This document shows positions 44,575 to 55,668 of a DNA stretch of 64,000 bases, piece after piece (position 1 is the stretch's first letter; each line of letters starts with the position of its first letter). Source of the stretch: Bemisia tabaci (taxonomy: Eukaryota; Arthropoda; Insecta; Hemiptera; Aleyrodidae); contig NC_092797.1 of NCBI RefSeq assembly GCF_918797505.1, forward strand, positions 22,519,372-22,583,371. The letters are read 5' to 3'. The notes beneath the pieces were generated by a model. The model was not told the DNA's origin. It did no database searches and saw nothing but the letters and a program-made list of their open reading frames with translations. Made by a program: the position numbers and the translations under genes.

Positions 44575-45546
44575 ATTAACGTAATATGGCGATTATTCCG
44601 ATTAAACGTTTTTATCCATGGGTAATTAGATATTCCTGATATCATCCATTCGGTAATCATACCGTGCTCATAATTTGATGATCAATAACGCCTGAATGCA
44701 TTGTATTTTCTACATTTGTTTTTCCTTTTAGGGAGAACGCGCGAAGAAAACTCAAAGATGCGTTCCATTCAAAATTTTGGGAAATGATTTCAACTTTTCT
44801 TCAAGATTTTCCTACCGGCGATCCAGTAAGGGTAACGCAAATCAGCCTTCAACTATTTTCGAAATGAATAATAGGAAGTACGAGACTTTTTCAATCGATG
44901 GTTGTACAGATACAGCCTCCGAACGCAGCGACTTCAGTCACCTGATGACACAAAGCTCGAGTCAAAGCAGAGACGAAAAGAGAATTCAAAATTAGCCGAG
45001 GAGAGGGTGGAAATAATCAGGGCGCGAGACAGAACAAGACGGCGAAAAAGCTCGAGAGGACATAGACAAAACGCATTTAAGTTGGAGTTTTAGGAGGAGG
45101 GGGAAGGGGGGAGGGGTGTAGGGTTTTACTGCGAGCCGAGTCTCATTAGCCGACCTTGTCAGGAAGTTTGCACCGCAGCCAACACCCCCGCCCCGTCTCC
45201 GTCTAACACTTACGAAATGCCACCCTCGACAAAGGAGCTACTCAAACAGCGAAAGAAGTCAAGTGATGGTGCAAAAAAACCTGGCTTTGATGTACGTACT
45301 GTGCGAGCCACTGAAAAAATGAGCGTGCTTCAACCGAGGGGTGCGGAGGAGCGAGGGATGAGAACGAGAGTAACGAGAAATCAGCAAAATGATGATGGGT
45401 GTGGGGGGAGGGGTTAAGCAGAATGATGCATAGCGCCACGTAAGCAGTGGGGAGGGGGTTAAAAACTATAGGCTCACCTTACTAGACATTGCGTGAACTT
45501 TTTTAAGGGAGCTTAGATAAAGCTTGAAAGAAAAAATTACGTGGAC
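44575..45546. other. Non-coding sequence with a G-quadruplex-like tract
   Basis: 45093-45124 (GGAGGAGGGGGAAGGGGGGA + GGGGTGTAGGG) has four G runs and could fold as a quadruplex. No gene supported. Confidence 0.45.
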
Positions 45547-45630
45547 GATAACGAGTGGAGTTTCCATGATAGAGAGTGGAGTTTTCATGATAACAAGTGG
45601 ATTTTTCATGATAGCGAGTGGATTTTTCAT
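45547..45630. repeat. 21 bp tandem repeat, four units
   Basis: GATAACGAGTGGAGTTTCCA + T and three variants (GATAGAGAGTGGAGTTTTCA.., GATAACAAGTGGATTTTTCA.., GATAGCGAGTGGATTTTTCA..) fill exactly 84 bp. Confidence 0.85.
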
Positions 45631-46235
45631 GCTACCGACCAATTTGGTGTGGATGAATTACATTACAAAGAGATTTTTGTCTTTTTTTATATTATGAAAA
45701 CTTAGAAGATCCTCATTAGCTTTCTGGACAGGAAATACTTTTTCCTTCTAAACTTCTCACTTGCACTGAATCCTATGACATGTTTAATTGAGCCCATCTT
45801 AAGGGAAGTGAGTGAATTAATAGCTAGATTTACCTATCGATAGCGTCCACACTCCACATGTTGAATAAACATACAACCCCTTTCCTTTTCATTTTTTATC
45901 GAGTCCCATCATTCAAAAGAATTTGGCGAGAGTTAAAACATGTTTAAAAGTATCTCAACAAAACTATTTTAATCAGTTTAAAGTTGAGAAGGTTGTCTCG
46001 GGAGCTTTCAGTTGGAGCTTCCGTCGAGGTTTCCTCTTCACGTCTCTCATCCGTCATCATTAGAGGATTAATTCTGGTAAAAAAAATCTAAACTTTCAAA
46101 ACTCTGACGCGGGGACGCTACGATGGTTTATCTCTGGTGAGGTGACTATATCATCGCTCTGACCTCGCTTTCCACACCTTCCATGTGTTTACTTTCGACG
46201 AAATATGTACCCATCAATCTCCACTTGCAGAAACC
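45631..46235. other. Non-coding sequence
   Basis: Nothing recognised. Confidence 0.35.
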
Positions 46236-46482
46236 TCGTTGGTGAGGAAAAACGCCGTATTAACATTCGAGAGTTGCCAAATTTTCACCGATTAAATGTT
46301 TATTTTTGAGGAAGCAAGAATATTTTTCCTCGAAATTTTCGGGAATTTTAGTTAAAATTGCGAACAAAATGATCTAAAAAATTAGAGGAAAAATATTTAC
46401 AAATTTCCCCGAAAGTTCGTGATTTAAAGGAAATTTGGCAACGCTTGAAGGTTCATACGGCGCTTTTCCTTAGTGCACGACA
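46236..46482. mobile_element. AAGGAAGAACGCCGTAT MITE, copy 2
   Basis: GGTGAGGAAAAACGCCGTAT + TAACATTCGAGAGTTGCCAA at the left mirrors TTGGCAACGCTTGAAGGTTC + ATACGGCGCTTTTCCTTAGT at the right. Terminal bases are diverged, so the outer limits are approximate. Confidence 0.7.
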
Positions 46483-46691
46483 GTATGAACCTGGCAACCT
46501 GAAAAGGAACTCCTGCCGCACAAAAAGCGCTACTGACGTAACAAGCTCGACCATTGTCCAGATTACGGCTGATCAGTATTTTTAATTAAAGGCTGACCAA
46601 AGCGAAGCCACATGCAGAACTTCAATTAAACGCTCGCGAGACAAACCGCGCAAGCCGGAGACCGTCGTCGCTGTCTGAGCAGCTCTAATGA

Positions 46692-46813
46692 CGCCGCTTC
46701 ACTAACGTAAGGGCGGATCTCGATGCCCACATGAGCCCCAGAAAACATGGATTTATATGTAAAACAAGGCTCACGTAGAACTTGAGATATGCCCTTCCGT
46801 CAGAGGAGCAACG
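46692..46813. mobile_element. CGTCGCT/AAGGGCG MITE, copy 3
   Basis: CGCCGCTTCACTAACGTAAG + GGCGGATCTCG mirrors GAGATATGCCCTTCCGTCAG + AGGAGCAACG. ATGA on both flanks (46688-46691 and 46814-46817) is a 4 bp target duplication. Confidence 0.75.
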
Positions 46814-46817
46814 ATGA

Positions 46818-47885
46818 TAATACCGCTTTTAATCAAAAGTCCACTGTGATATGTTGAAGTTCAGTCCGAGCCGCATATTTACAAGCTCAAAAGTTTACGA
46901 GAAGAGATCTGATGTCGTCACATACACATTATGCAGAGTTTAATACGGACTACTTGAGTTTTACTTTATGCATATCAAATCATATACACACGGACTACTA
47001 GAGTTGTTAAATATATAGAAATTTTAAGTTTATGCATACCCTGCGAATTCTACGACACTAATTACTTTATTATGAATGGGAGGCATTTTCAAGGAGAAGT
47101 TGGCTTCTCAAAAATAACAGAGCTATTTCATTAAAATCGTATTTAGAGAATAGCTCGAATAATTCGACTAAAAGACACACAAAAACTGAAAACCAAGGCT
47201 AAAACATGAGAAAACCTAGAGCCTGGGACGTTTCAGGTTGGTTTCAACCCCTCCTCAACAAGGAAACAAAAATAAAATTATAAAAAAATTATAGAAACTT
47301 TTTAAATAAAAATTAAAACTTTTTAATATATTTTTGTTTCCTGATCGAGAAAGGGATCGAAACCACCCCAAACCGTTCGCTTTATATTATATTGTATTCT
47401 AGCTTTGATTACCCATTTTTCTTGTATTTCTTAGTTTATATTTAGAATGAATTCATCGTTTCTTGATCCCATCACCTCTCCATTGGTTCATGTGCATATT
47501 TCTCTTGCCAGTGGCTTTATGATGCTGCTGATGCTGCCTCTTTTCCTTCTTCGACGAGGCTTCTCTATGCCCGGTGGAATTCCAACAGTGGCACCGACAC
47601 CGACATGTTTCCCGAGGAATCCAACACAAGATAGATTACTTAATTACTCCGCAGATCTCAAGCCCGCGCATCGTGAAAGCTCCATACGCGACGCCGTTAC
47701 CGACAGCGTTGCCATTTATAAGGATACCCTCGTTCTTGTTTAGAAAGAAAGGCGAATTTTCCTTGTAAAAACGGCAATCCTGCTAACCAAATTCGGCAAC
47801 GGAGGGGACCGGATCGCGGTGATGTAAGAACGTGCAGTGATCTTCCGATGACCCCCAGAGGTTGGGCATCCGCGCTACTCATACA
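46818..47885. other. Non-coding sequence
   Basis: No repeat recognised. A 98-codon plus-strand frame at 47447-47743 has a hydrophobic stretch (FMMLLMLPLFLLRRGF) but no known family signature. Another exon candidate of low value. Confidence 0.35.
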
Positions 47886-48131
47886 TTCACGTAGAAGAAC
47901 GCAGTATAAGCTTTCGGACGTTGCCTAATTTCTGTTGATAAAATACAAATTTCTGGAACACTTTTGTAGATTCATTATTTCGAATTCTCGGAGAATTTTA
48001 TTCATAACTTGATCGAAAGTATTAAAAAATTTCAAGGAAAAATATTCAAAACTATAATCAAGAATAAGTATTTTATGGGAAGAAATTTGGCAACATTCTA
48101 AAGTTTATGCGGCGTTCTCCCTTAGTACGGC
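47886..48131. mobile_element. AAGGAAGAACGCCGTAT MITE, copy 3
   Basis: GTAGAAGAACGCAGTATAAG + CTTTCGGACGTTGCC at the left mirrors GGCAACATTCTAAAGTTTAT + GCGGCGTTCTCCCTTAGTACGG at the right. The left terminus is degraded. Confidence 0.7.
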
Positions 48132-48248
48132 AATACACATCTCTCGTCGCCCATCCTTCTTTCAACCGCATGGTTGCAAGATCATGGTGATAGATAAAAT
48201 TTCAAGTTAGAGTTTGCATGAAATTTCACGAATACCTATAATCTAAGT

Positions 48249-48478
48249 CACTGGGAAAAAAACACACTGGATCTAGAGTCTAGACTCTTGAAAACATTGA
48301 CAAGAAAAAATACTCTTAATTCAATCGGATTTTTGCTTGAATCAAAAGGAAATCCGCTAAAATTAAGAGGCTTGGTTCTTGATTTAAGCTGGACTCTGAT
48401 TGAATCAAGAGTACTTCTTCTTGTCAATTTTTTTGAGAGTCTGGGCTCTAGATCCAATGTGTTTTTTTTTTTCCAGCG
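48249..48478 (-). mobile_element. CACTGG snap-back hairpin MITE, copy 7
   Basis: Same hairpin with loop inverted relative to copy 1. Ends CACTGGGAAAAAAAC and TTTTTTTTTTTCCAGCG (right terminus with one substitution). Two opposed frames span it only because it is a palindrome. Confidence 0.85.
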
Positions 48479-48596
48479 TACTCCATGATAATGACAAATG
48501 CCAAAAGAATTTCACACGAAGGAAAAAGTCATTGAACCATGACGGAAACTTTAAGTGATATACTGTGAATCGCAACCATGGTGTCCCGGACTCCCG

Positions 48597-48829
48597 CACA
48601 GTGGATCGGGTCAATCAGGGAGGTCAGAAATGACATTTCTAACTAAAACTGCAAAGTTTGATGTTTAATTCGTCAAATTTGAAATTTTTAGGGGCGCTTG
48701 GTGAAGAAAATTTCACGAGGAAACCAATGGAACCACTTGTAGAACCTCGAAGTTTTGTATGAACGGAGTTATGAGCTTTTTGATTTTCCAAAGTTTGTCC
48801 GACTTCCCCCACTGACTCGATCCATTGTG
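48597..48829. mobile_element. CACAGTGGATCG MITE, copy 2
   Basis: CACAGTGGATCGGGTCAATC + AGGGAGGTC at the left, GACTTCCCCCACTGACTCGA + TCCATTGTG at the right. 233 bp like the other copies. Flanks TCCCG/TCCAG match imperfectly, so it is probably older. Confidence 0.8.
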
Positions 48830-49112
48830 TCCAGGCCTCAGCTCCGTCCAATATCGTGTAGTGCACTTGCAACACAGCACGAATCGCGGCCTCGACACAA
48901 TGGAACTCCGGTCAGTTCGTGCAACGATATTTCCTGAGAGCCTCGATTCTCACACTCTCCCAGTTCCTCGTTACGGTTCATAGGTGCCTAACATGGCCGC
49001 GCTAGGGAAAAACACCGTATGGACTGTTTTCAGCTAAGGGCTAAAAGTTATGTCGCCACTTTTATTTTTTTATCAAATTTATTTATTTTTTTTCCTTCCG
49101 AGGGTCCACTAA
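48830..49112. other. Non-coding sequence with a MITE fragment
   Basis: About 49001-49030 (GGGAAAAACACCGTATGGAC) matches one end of the AAGGAAGAACGCCGTAT family; the partner end is absent. Confidence 0.4.
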
Positions 49113-49351
49113 CAGGGGGTCTAATTTTTTTCCGTTTAAAAAATCCTGATTTTTACCTGCTAAATCTCAATTTCATAATTTTTACTAATCCTGATTTTTT
49201 GCGGAGGCAAATGAACATTTCTGCAAAAGCCCATGCGAAAACAGAACTATAGAATTTCGCGGACAGCCGACTTTTCTCAAATCCTGATTTTACGACCGAC
49301 GTTACCTCAAATCCTGATAGAATCGAGAAAATCCTGATGCTAGACACCCTG
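49113..49351. mobile_element. CAGGG..GTCTA-ended element, AATCCTGAT interior
   Basis: Starts CAGGGGGTCTAATTTTTTTC and ends GATGCTAGACACCCTG, with an interior like the element at 868-1161. ACTAA is directly repeated at 49108-49112 and 49352-49356. Confidence 0.75.
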
Positions 49352-49356
49352 ACTAA

Positions 49357-50474
49357 GAAGGTTGACCGAAACAATTTCTAAACAGATAGACCATGTCGAG
49401 TTCAATGCTGACAAGTGCAGCGAGCTATTTTCAAAATTTACGATGGTTTCAGAAGGATTTTCGTGCGAAAATGTGGGCTTCTCGTCATTTCGGCGACAAA
49501 CCTTACTATCTAGGTACTTGATTTCATGCATTAAAATGATTTTTTTTCTCAAAGGCACTGCTCGGTCTTGATTTTTGATGATTTCAGAACCATAAGACAT
49601 GCAGGATCGGAAGTTAAACAAAGGGCTGCGTCACCGAAACGATGGACACATTTTTGGCTATCATTTCGGCGTTTTTCTAGTCTTCCGAATACTTCGTGCG
49701 TATAATAAATTGTTCATTGTAAATTCTTTCTATAATTCAATGAAACCGTGGTTTTGCGTCTTGCTGCGATTCGCCTTCAAGTACACTGCACTACAGACGG
49801 TCGAAGGAAAGAGGATATTCAGTAAATCTTCTGCGCCCTATTGGTCTTAAACTCCCTCCTCCTTCTCCCGGACTGGGGGCGTAAGGATTACGCCAAACAA
49901 ATAAATTAATTTACGCAGTTAAATGTGAATACACCTCCCGCGGGAAGGAGACTTTTGCGGGGAGTTTTAATCAAGGCTCCGGAAAGTTTGCAAGATTAAA
50001 AGCTCGGCAAATCCTGCGGAGTAGGCAAGTTGAAAGAGTCGAGCCTTTACTCCCGGAGTATGGCTTTCCAAAAAAGACAATAAGTAAAGTTACGCCGAGT
50101 TGTGGATTCGCTTTCTAAGACTGCAGAGAAAGGAGGGGGGGGGGGGGGGTGTTGAAAGCCCTCCAATTCGTAGCCATCGGAAAAGTTTGCACCTTTTCAA
50201 AATACAGTATAAAATCCTTGCGATGCAATAAAATAAATATGCAATGGAAGAAACAAGGTTCCAGGAATAAATTCTTAGAGGAGAACAACAACATCCGTTT
50301 GCTGCGAGTAACCGCTTAAGAGTGCTAAATGAATTTTAAGTTTACAGGTAATCGGATCAGACTCGTGGAAAGCAGCGTGCTTAAACTGCTGCACTTCATC
50401 TTGAGAAATGATGATTTTGAGGTCGAAAATTATACAGATCATTCTGGTCCGAATGAGCTTTAGGCTAGAATAAT
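49357..50474. other. Non-coding sequence with poly(G)
   Basis: No gene supported. A 15-base G run lies at 50135-50149. Opposed frames around 49340-49620 lack domains. Confidence 0.4.
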
Positions 50475-50727
50475 GCGTCTTTTACCTCACGAGAGAACGT
50501 AACTTCATTTCAGTGTTGTCAAATTTACCTGCGGATTGCATTTTTACCAGGAGAATCTGGGGCATTTCTAATTGAAAATTTCAATGATCTTTCCTCTCGT
50601 CTCATGCAAAAATGAGACAAATTTTGGACAAAAATTGTACGGGTATATTCTTGTAAAAAAATTGAATTATTTGAGTCACTTTGACAACCTTGGAATTGAG
50701 TTACGTTTCTCCGTCAAGAAAACGACG
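50475..50727. mobile_element. AGTTACGTTTC inverted-repeat element, best copy
   Basis: Left CGTCTTTTACCTCACGAGAG + AACGTAACTTCATTTCAGTG mirrors right TTGGAATTGAGTTACGTTTC + TCCGTCAAGAAAACGACG. The interior includes GCATTTTTACCAGGAGAATC and GGGGCATTTCTAATTG, the phrases used to recognise the other copies. Confidence 0.75.
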
Positions 50728-51322
50728 AATTGTCCGGCACAGGCATTTTCTTGATGCCGTCGAACTGCAATTTTTTTTTCATTACATATTCAAGAAAATT
50801 CCTTGAAGAGACACCCCCGTGTTTTCCTGGATATTTTTCAATCCTTTGTGAATCCTGATTTTTCATTTTTCTTTTAGGCCCAAGATATAATTTGCTACTA
50901 GTAAAGGGCTTGAAATTTCAAAAATCCTAACTATTAATGTAAAAAATGCATGGTGGATTCAACCACACAGACAATATCGTTGATTACTCACAAGTATCCC
51001 CTAAAATATAGGTCAAGCTAATTTGTCTCGGCCTGTCTCACGTTTTCTCGCGAGGATTTATCATCCGGGAGGGCTCTGCACGCGCACATGAGGTCTGAGA
51101 TAACACTTTTAATTACAAGAACAAATCGGTCCGACATTTTTCGTGACGTGTAAGTAATAAGACCACGCAGCCCGGCGATCGAGCTGCACACAAAGGGTCC
51201 CCCGGCGCCCCCTCTCTGTACCCAGTACCGCCGCAAAGGAGTATTTATAGGCTGACTTACATTCGTATGAATTGGCTTCGTTTGCACGCTTACGTGAAAC
51301 AAGAGAGGGGTTTCGCCCCATG
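50728..51322. other. Non-coding sequence
   Basis: No gene or repeat recognised. Confidence 0.35.
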
Positions 51323-51450
51323 ATTGAATCGGTTTCTGTAAGACAGGAGCAAGTCCAAAAACTCATGAGCCCTAGAGTCCTGCGTGATCAACGGAAGCCA
51401 GGGCTTATGGGTTTTCTGACTTACGTCGGTCTAACAGAAACCGATTCAAT
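51323..51450. mobile_element. Short palindromic element, ATTGAATCGGTTTCTGT ends
   Basis: ATTGAATCGGTTTCTGTAAG + AC at the left mirrors GTCTAACAGAAACCGATTCA + AT at the right, with an inner symmetric pair CATGAGCCCT/AGGGCTTATG. No target duplication seen. Confidence 0.6.
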
Positions 51451-52650
51451 TAGTTCACCTTTCAAAATTGAGGGACATTGACCTGAGCCTTCCTATGACG
51501 GTTCTTCGTTAGGATCTTCAATCGCTTAAAAACTTACGGCTACTTCAAAATCCGCCCATGCTTTCTACATTGTTCCAAACAAATCGTTGGACGGCGCAAA
51601 AACGCCTTCAAATTCGTAGTAATGCAACCCCACTACATCCGTGTCAGAATAGTTGTCGCATGGAATTTTGGAGCTAGCTCACAGATACTGTTCTAAATAT
51701 TCCGATTGCTGTTAAATGTGTTTCTTGCAACCTGCTTTTATCCAAGTTTCAGGTTGAGTAACTAGAGCAAATGTGTGTTTCCCGACTAATAAAATAAAGA
51801 TGGAACAAACCAAGGGTGTCACTACCGCGGTAGATGACGTCATAAACCAAATTATATATCTTGGTTATTATTGAACTTATAAAGTTGCTGTTTAGACAGC
51901 TTTTGTTATTTATAGCTAATCTGCAAGGATCCATCATCAAAACACGATTCTGGGACCAGCACAACTGACCCATTGCCACAATAATAATAGTTCCCTCATG
52001 AATCTAGACCTGTTTTCTCTCTTTGCTTTTTGTCCATTCGTTATTAAAATTACGCAAGATTCACGAATACGCGACTGCCAAAATAATTCGCGAGTATTTC
52101 TCTAAACAAAGGTACCGAGCATTCTCGGCTGGAAACAAAGATACACCCCGCAGCTAAACGAGCGTGTGGTTTCCATTCGTAGAGCCTAAAGGAAGCTATC
52201 ACATCAATTTATATTTAGGGTTCCGAACCTCCCACGAACTTCACTCGAGGCCTGGATCGGCCATGCGGGATGACGCTGAGGCACCACGTGCGCTTGCCTC
52301 AAGCACCTACACGTGTTCCGCGGCTCGGATTCGGGCTTTGATACCCGCCCGCAGGCCCCCGCTGGGCTGGCACTTGTACCCGTTTCCGGCCCTCCATTAT
52401 TTCCGCTCCGCCACTTCGCCACCGAAAAGACGTCCCGAAAACTCACGGACGCCGCTTGTGCTTCATGCGAATTTTACTCCAGTTTAATTGTTCTCGGCCT
52501 CGGGAAAAGTTTCAAACAAACCGTGACGTGCGTGATAATTGACGTTTTGTCAAATAACGCAATAAGTTCGTGCGAAGACAGTATTTACAGTATTTTACGA
52601 ACCCCGCACTGGAGGGCTAATGGCAAAAACTGAAGAACCTACAATTATTA
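51451..52650. other. Non-coding, partly GC-rich sequence
   Basis: CpG-rich patch at about 52210-52470 with overlapping frames up to 107 codons on the plus strand; no domain recognised. Confidence 0.35.
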
Positions 52651-53369
52651 GACTACCTCTATATGGAGAGTACGGACATATCGGTAATTTTGAGATTAGG
52701 TCATGGAACTTTTAGGCAAAGATAAGAGACCCTCGACTGGCCTCCTAGCGACAGGTGGAAGCTTTTACTTTCGGGGTTTCAACAATCCCTAATGGACAGT
52801 CATTAGGGAGAAACAGTCATCACCCTAATTTCGGCTGTTGACCTACCTACATGGTCGATGATGAGCTTCGGGTGACGTCATGAGCCTAACAAGTTTCCCA
52901 AACGTTGGCCATTTTCGGCTTGTATGCGAAACGAAACTGCCAACACGCTGTTGAACATCAACCATGTAGGTAAGTCAACAGTAGAATGCTGAAGTCCCGA
53001 AAGTTAAAGCTTCCACAATGGCCATGATATACTAGTGGAGGGGCTCTTGTCTATCTGCTTTTAGGGGCCAAACAGGGCAGCCAATCTATGAATTTTGATT
53101 TAGCCACGGTGATATCTTGTTAAAATTACAATTGCTACAACCAGTTGTTTCAAAGGCACTTATTAGACTTTATAAGTTTTTGCATTAATTTACTCATATT
53201 AGCGGAAAGACGCTCATTTATGAATATTCTTGGCAATCTGGGTTTGATATTGAAATCTGATTGGCAGCCACATTTTTCTGGTGTTTTTCGTGTGAGAAGG
53301 TTGGCTACTCTTTTGGGCCCTAAGAGTTCTATATTTCAACATGTCTGTACTCACCCTATAAAGGTACTC
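52651..53369. mobile_element. GTACC..GGAGAGTACGGACAT MITE interrupted by a second element
   Basis: The outer sequence (GACTACCTCTATATGGAGAG + TACGGACATATCGGTAA ... TGTCTGTACTCACCCTATAA + AGGTACTC) matches the uninterrupted copy at 55669-56020 once 52717-53057 and one 8 bp duplicate are removed. Shared interior phrases include AAGGCACTTATTAGACT / AAAGCACGTATTTGACT and CATTCTTGG..ATC-TGGTTTGATA. Confidence 0.75.
52717..53057. mobile_element. hAT-like MITE nested in another MITE
   Basis: A 341 bp element with ends CAAAGATAAGAGACCCTCGA and the complement of CAGATAGACAAGAGCCCCTC, flanked by a perfect 8 bp target duplication CTTTTAGG (52709-52716 and 53058-53065). The continuous version of this site is present in the sister copy at 55.7 kb (AGCTTTTAGGGCCC), confirming insertion. 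An inner inverted pair (GTTGACCTACCTACATGG / CCATGTAGGTAAGTCAAC) is conspicuous. Confidence 0.88.
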
Positions 53370-54215
53370 CATCCCACTCCCACCCTACCCCCTACATGAT
53401 TAAAAGTTACTTTCGGAAGTCAACAAGTGTTTGACTTATCCAAGAGAAGGTCTAATTATAATAAGTAGTTTTTGGCAGGGCTTGAACTGATGAAGGCACA
53501 TTCTGAAACGAATACGCAACAATATTCAACTTTATCCGACGAAAGAGGAGAAAAGTGTGGAATGATAAAGCCGTAGAGTTGATTTGATAACTGTGGATAT
53601 CGCATACTGCAGACTGTAGCGTCCATAAATAAAACCGGACTCAGCGCTAGCGATATGCTTAAACTTGAACTTCATCCTTGGGAACGAAAATGCTCGAAAG
53701 TATTTTAATTAAAACTTTGACAATAAAATCGGGAACATTTGACGATGAGCCATCAAAACGAATTGGCAGTCAATGCATTCGAAAGCGGCGAGCTTGTAGA
53801 TGGCTGCAGATACGCGGACACAAACAATCATTGACAACGACTTCGGATCGGGGTACAATGTTCGGTGCGGAACACGATGAACAAACAGCAAGCTGTTGTC
53901 TCATGCACGATGACAACGTTGCAGCGGGACATTAATTAGAAAAGTTACGGGAGAAAATAAAGGGACTCGCTCTTTTCTGCGTTTCTTACGACGCGTTTAC
54001 AATCTGATAGAGTATCAGAAAACTTGACGATAATTTAACAGTGCTTAACCATAAATTTAAATTGATTTCAATTAAAGGTCGTTCCAGGACACTAGCTATG
54101 CAGAAGTTATTCAATAGGAGAGCAAGGAGAAAACCCGAGTGGATCAACCATTCATCTTTAACGGAGGTTTTAATTACCTAAAGATGAACTTGAAGGCAAT
54201 GTTTTCAATCATCTG
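53370..54215. other. Non-coding sequence
   Basis: No supported gene. The 85-codon frame at 53678-53935 is unremarkable. Confidence 0.35.
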
Positions 54216-54454
54216 CACTGAGAAAAAAACTATGGCTTATAAACCTATTAGAGGTAAATATGGAACACCACTAATAGTAGTACCTCTACATATAATAATA
54301 GCACATATACCTTAGTTATGGTACGGGGTACCTTAATTAGGTACAGAGACCTTAGTATGGTTCACAGACCGAGAATCATTAGTTTATTTACGACTATTAT
54401 AGGTGTTCCATATTTACCTCTAATAGGTTTATAAACCATAGTTTTTTCTCAGTG
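54216..54454. mobile_element. CACTGAGAAAAAACTATGG palindromic MITE
   Basis: A 239 bp near-perfect palindrome: CACTGAGAAAAAAACTATGG + CTTATAAACCTATTAGAGGT + AAATATGGAACACC is repeated in complement at the right to 54454. The centre holds a smaller symmetric TACGGGGTACC region. TG on both sides fits a 2 bp target duplication, as in the CACTGG hairpin family. Confidence 0.85.
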
Positions 54455-54519
54455 TGCACCTTTCTTTATTTTCTAGGTAGGTATGCGAATAAAATGAAAA
54501 CCCCTGACCTAGATTAAAA

Positions 54520-54655
54520 GGACCAAATTTTGCAATTAGGAACTACGATTTCTGGCTAAACCGTAAAAATACCTATGGGCATAGGGAAACTAATAGTACA
54601 TACGTTGTTTTTATAAAAAGCCAGAAATTGCAGTTCCTTATTGCAAAATGTGGTC
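54520..54655. mobile_element. GGAC...GTCC short MITE, copy 4
   Basis: GGACCAAATTTTGCAATTAG + GAACTACGATTTCTGGC mirrors GCCAGAAATTGCAGTTCCTT + ATTGCAAAATGTGGTCT. The centre GGGCATAGGGAAACTAATAG matches its relatives. Flanks AAAA/AAAT. Confidence 0.75.
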
Positions 54656-54754
54656 TAAATATTGAGGACTTTGCCGGCTAGAAAATTTTTATGGTGCTGA
54701 TACGTTTTCGGGGCCCCTCCTCTCGGGCGGGAGTCCCCCTAACTAACCTTAGGT

Positions 54755-54919
54755 CAGTGGCGTGGCGTGCTTTGCGATATATCGATTGTTATGCCATTTG
54801 AAAATATGGAAAAAGATCGATAAACAGGGTGTTCGCAGAAAATACCTTAATAATCGATTCTTTACCATAGGTTCAAATGACATAACAATCGATACATCGC
54901 AAATCACGCCACGCTACTG
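54755..54919. mobile_element. hAT-like MITE, CAGTGGCGTGGCGTG family, copy 7
   Basis: CAGTGGCGTGGCGTGCTTTG at the left and CAAATCACGCCACGCTACTG at the right: both ends are the long type, so this copy is more symmetric than the rest. Target duplication CCTTAGGT/CCTTAAGT (54747-54754, 54920-54927), 7 of 8. Confidence 0.9.
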
Positions 54920-54927
54920 CCTTAAGT

Positions 54928-55668
54928 CTTCTTTTAAGAGGGACTTTCAAGTTTTTTGAGCCCATAGAGGAGTTCTGCCGGGGCCTGGTACCATATGCTA
55001 AATATACCTAAGAATAAGGGGGGCTGCGCCAACTGCAGCGCCTAACTGACTTTTCCAAAATTGGGTGTTCAATCGTGAGACCTTTTAAGTCGAAGGGGGC
55101 TAAAAATCATTTTAAATGACAATCGTTTAACGGAGGGGGAAGAGAGTTACCTGCAAGAGGATGGGCGGGAGAGGGGGCGAGGGGTTCGTCACATAACGAC
55201 CCCCGCACAAGCCTCCTTGCAGGAATACGCGGCGCCGGTGACACCGTACGGGGGCAAAAGAGCGCGGCGCCAAGGAACAGTAATGAAATGTAAATGTTTG
55301 TGTTTCATTAAAATGTGAAAATTCAGAGGAAGAAAGGAGTGCGGCGGCGGCTTTCGTCGCGTCCGCGTCGTCACGTCAACGTCGTCGGGACGTCGGGATT
55401 GGCGGAATGGCGGGCGTCAAGCCTCATGCGTCGCTGCTGCCGCTGCTCCTGCCGCAATGCACTCGGCATAAACGGAGAATCTATCATGCTGCCAGATTTG
55501 GTAGAAAGCTGCCAATTTCAAGACCAAGAAAACTTCGCAGTTATACCAAGCAGCCTCATGATGAAACATTCGGGAAACGGTACATTCCATTTGGAACATA
55601 GTGTCCCAAAAACAGAGCGTTAGGCGCCATACACCATGTGAAAATGGCAAAAACCGGCCACCTAAAAT
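54928..55668. other. Non-coding sequence
   Basis: GC-rich around 55180-55470 with overlapping frames in all phases and no domain. No repeat recognised. Confidence 0.35.
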
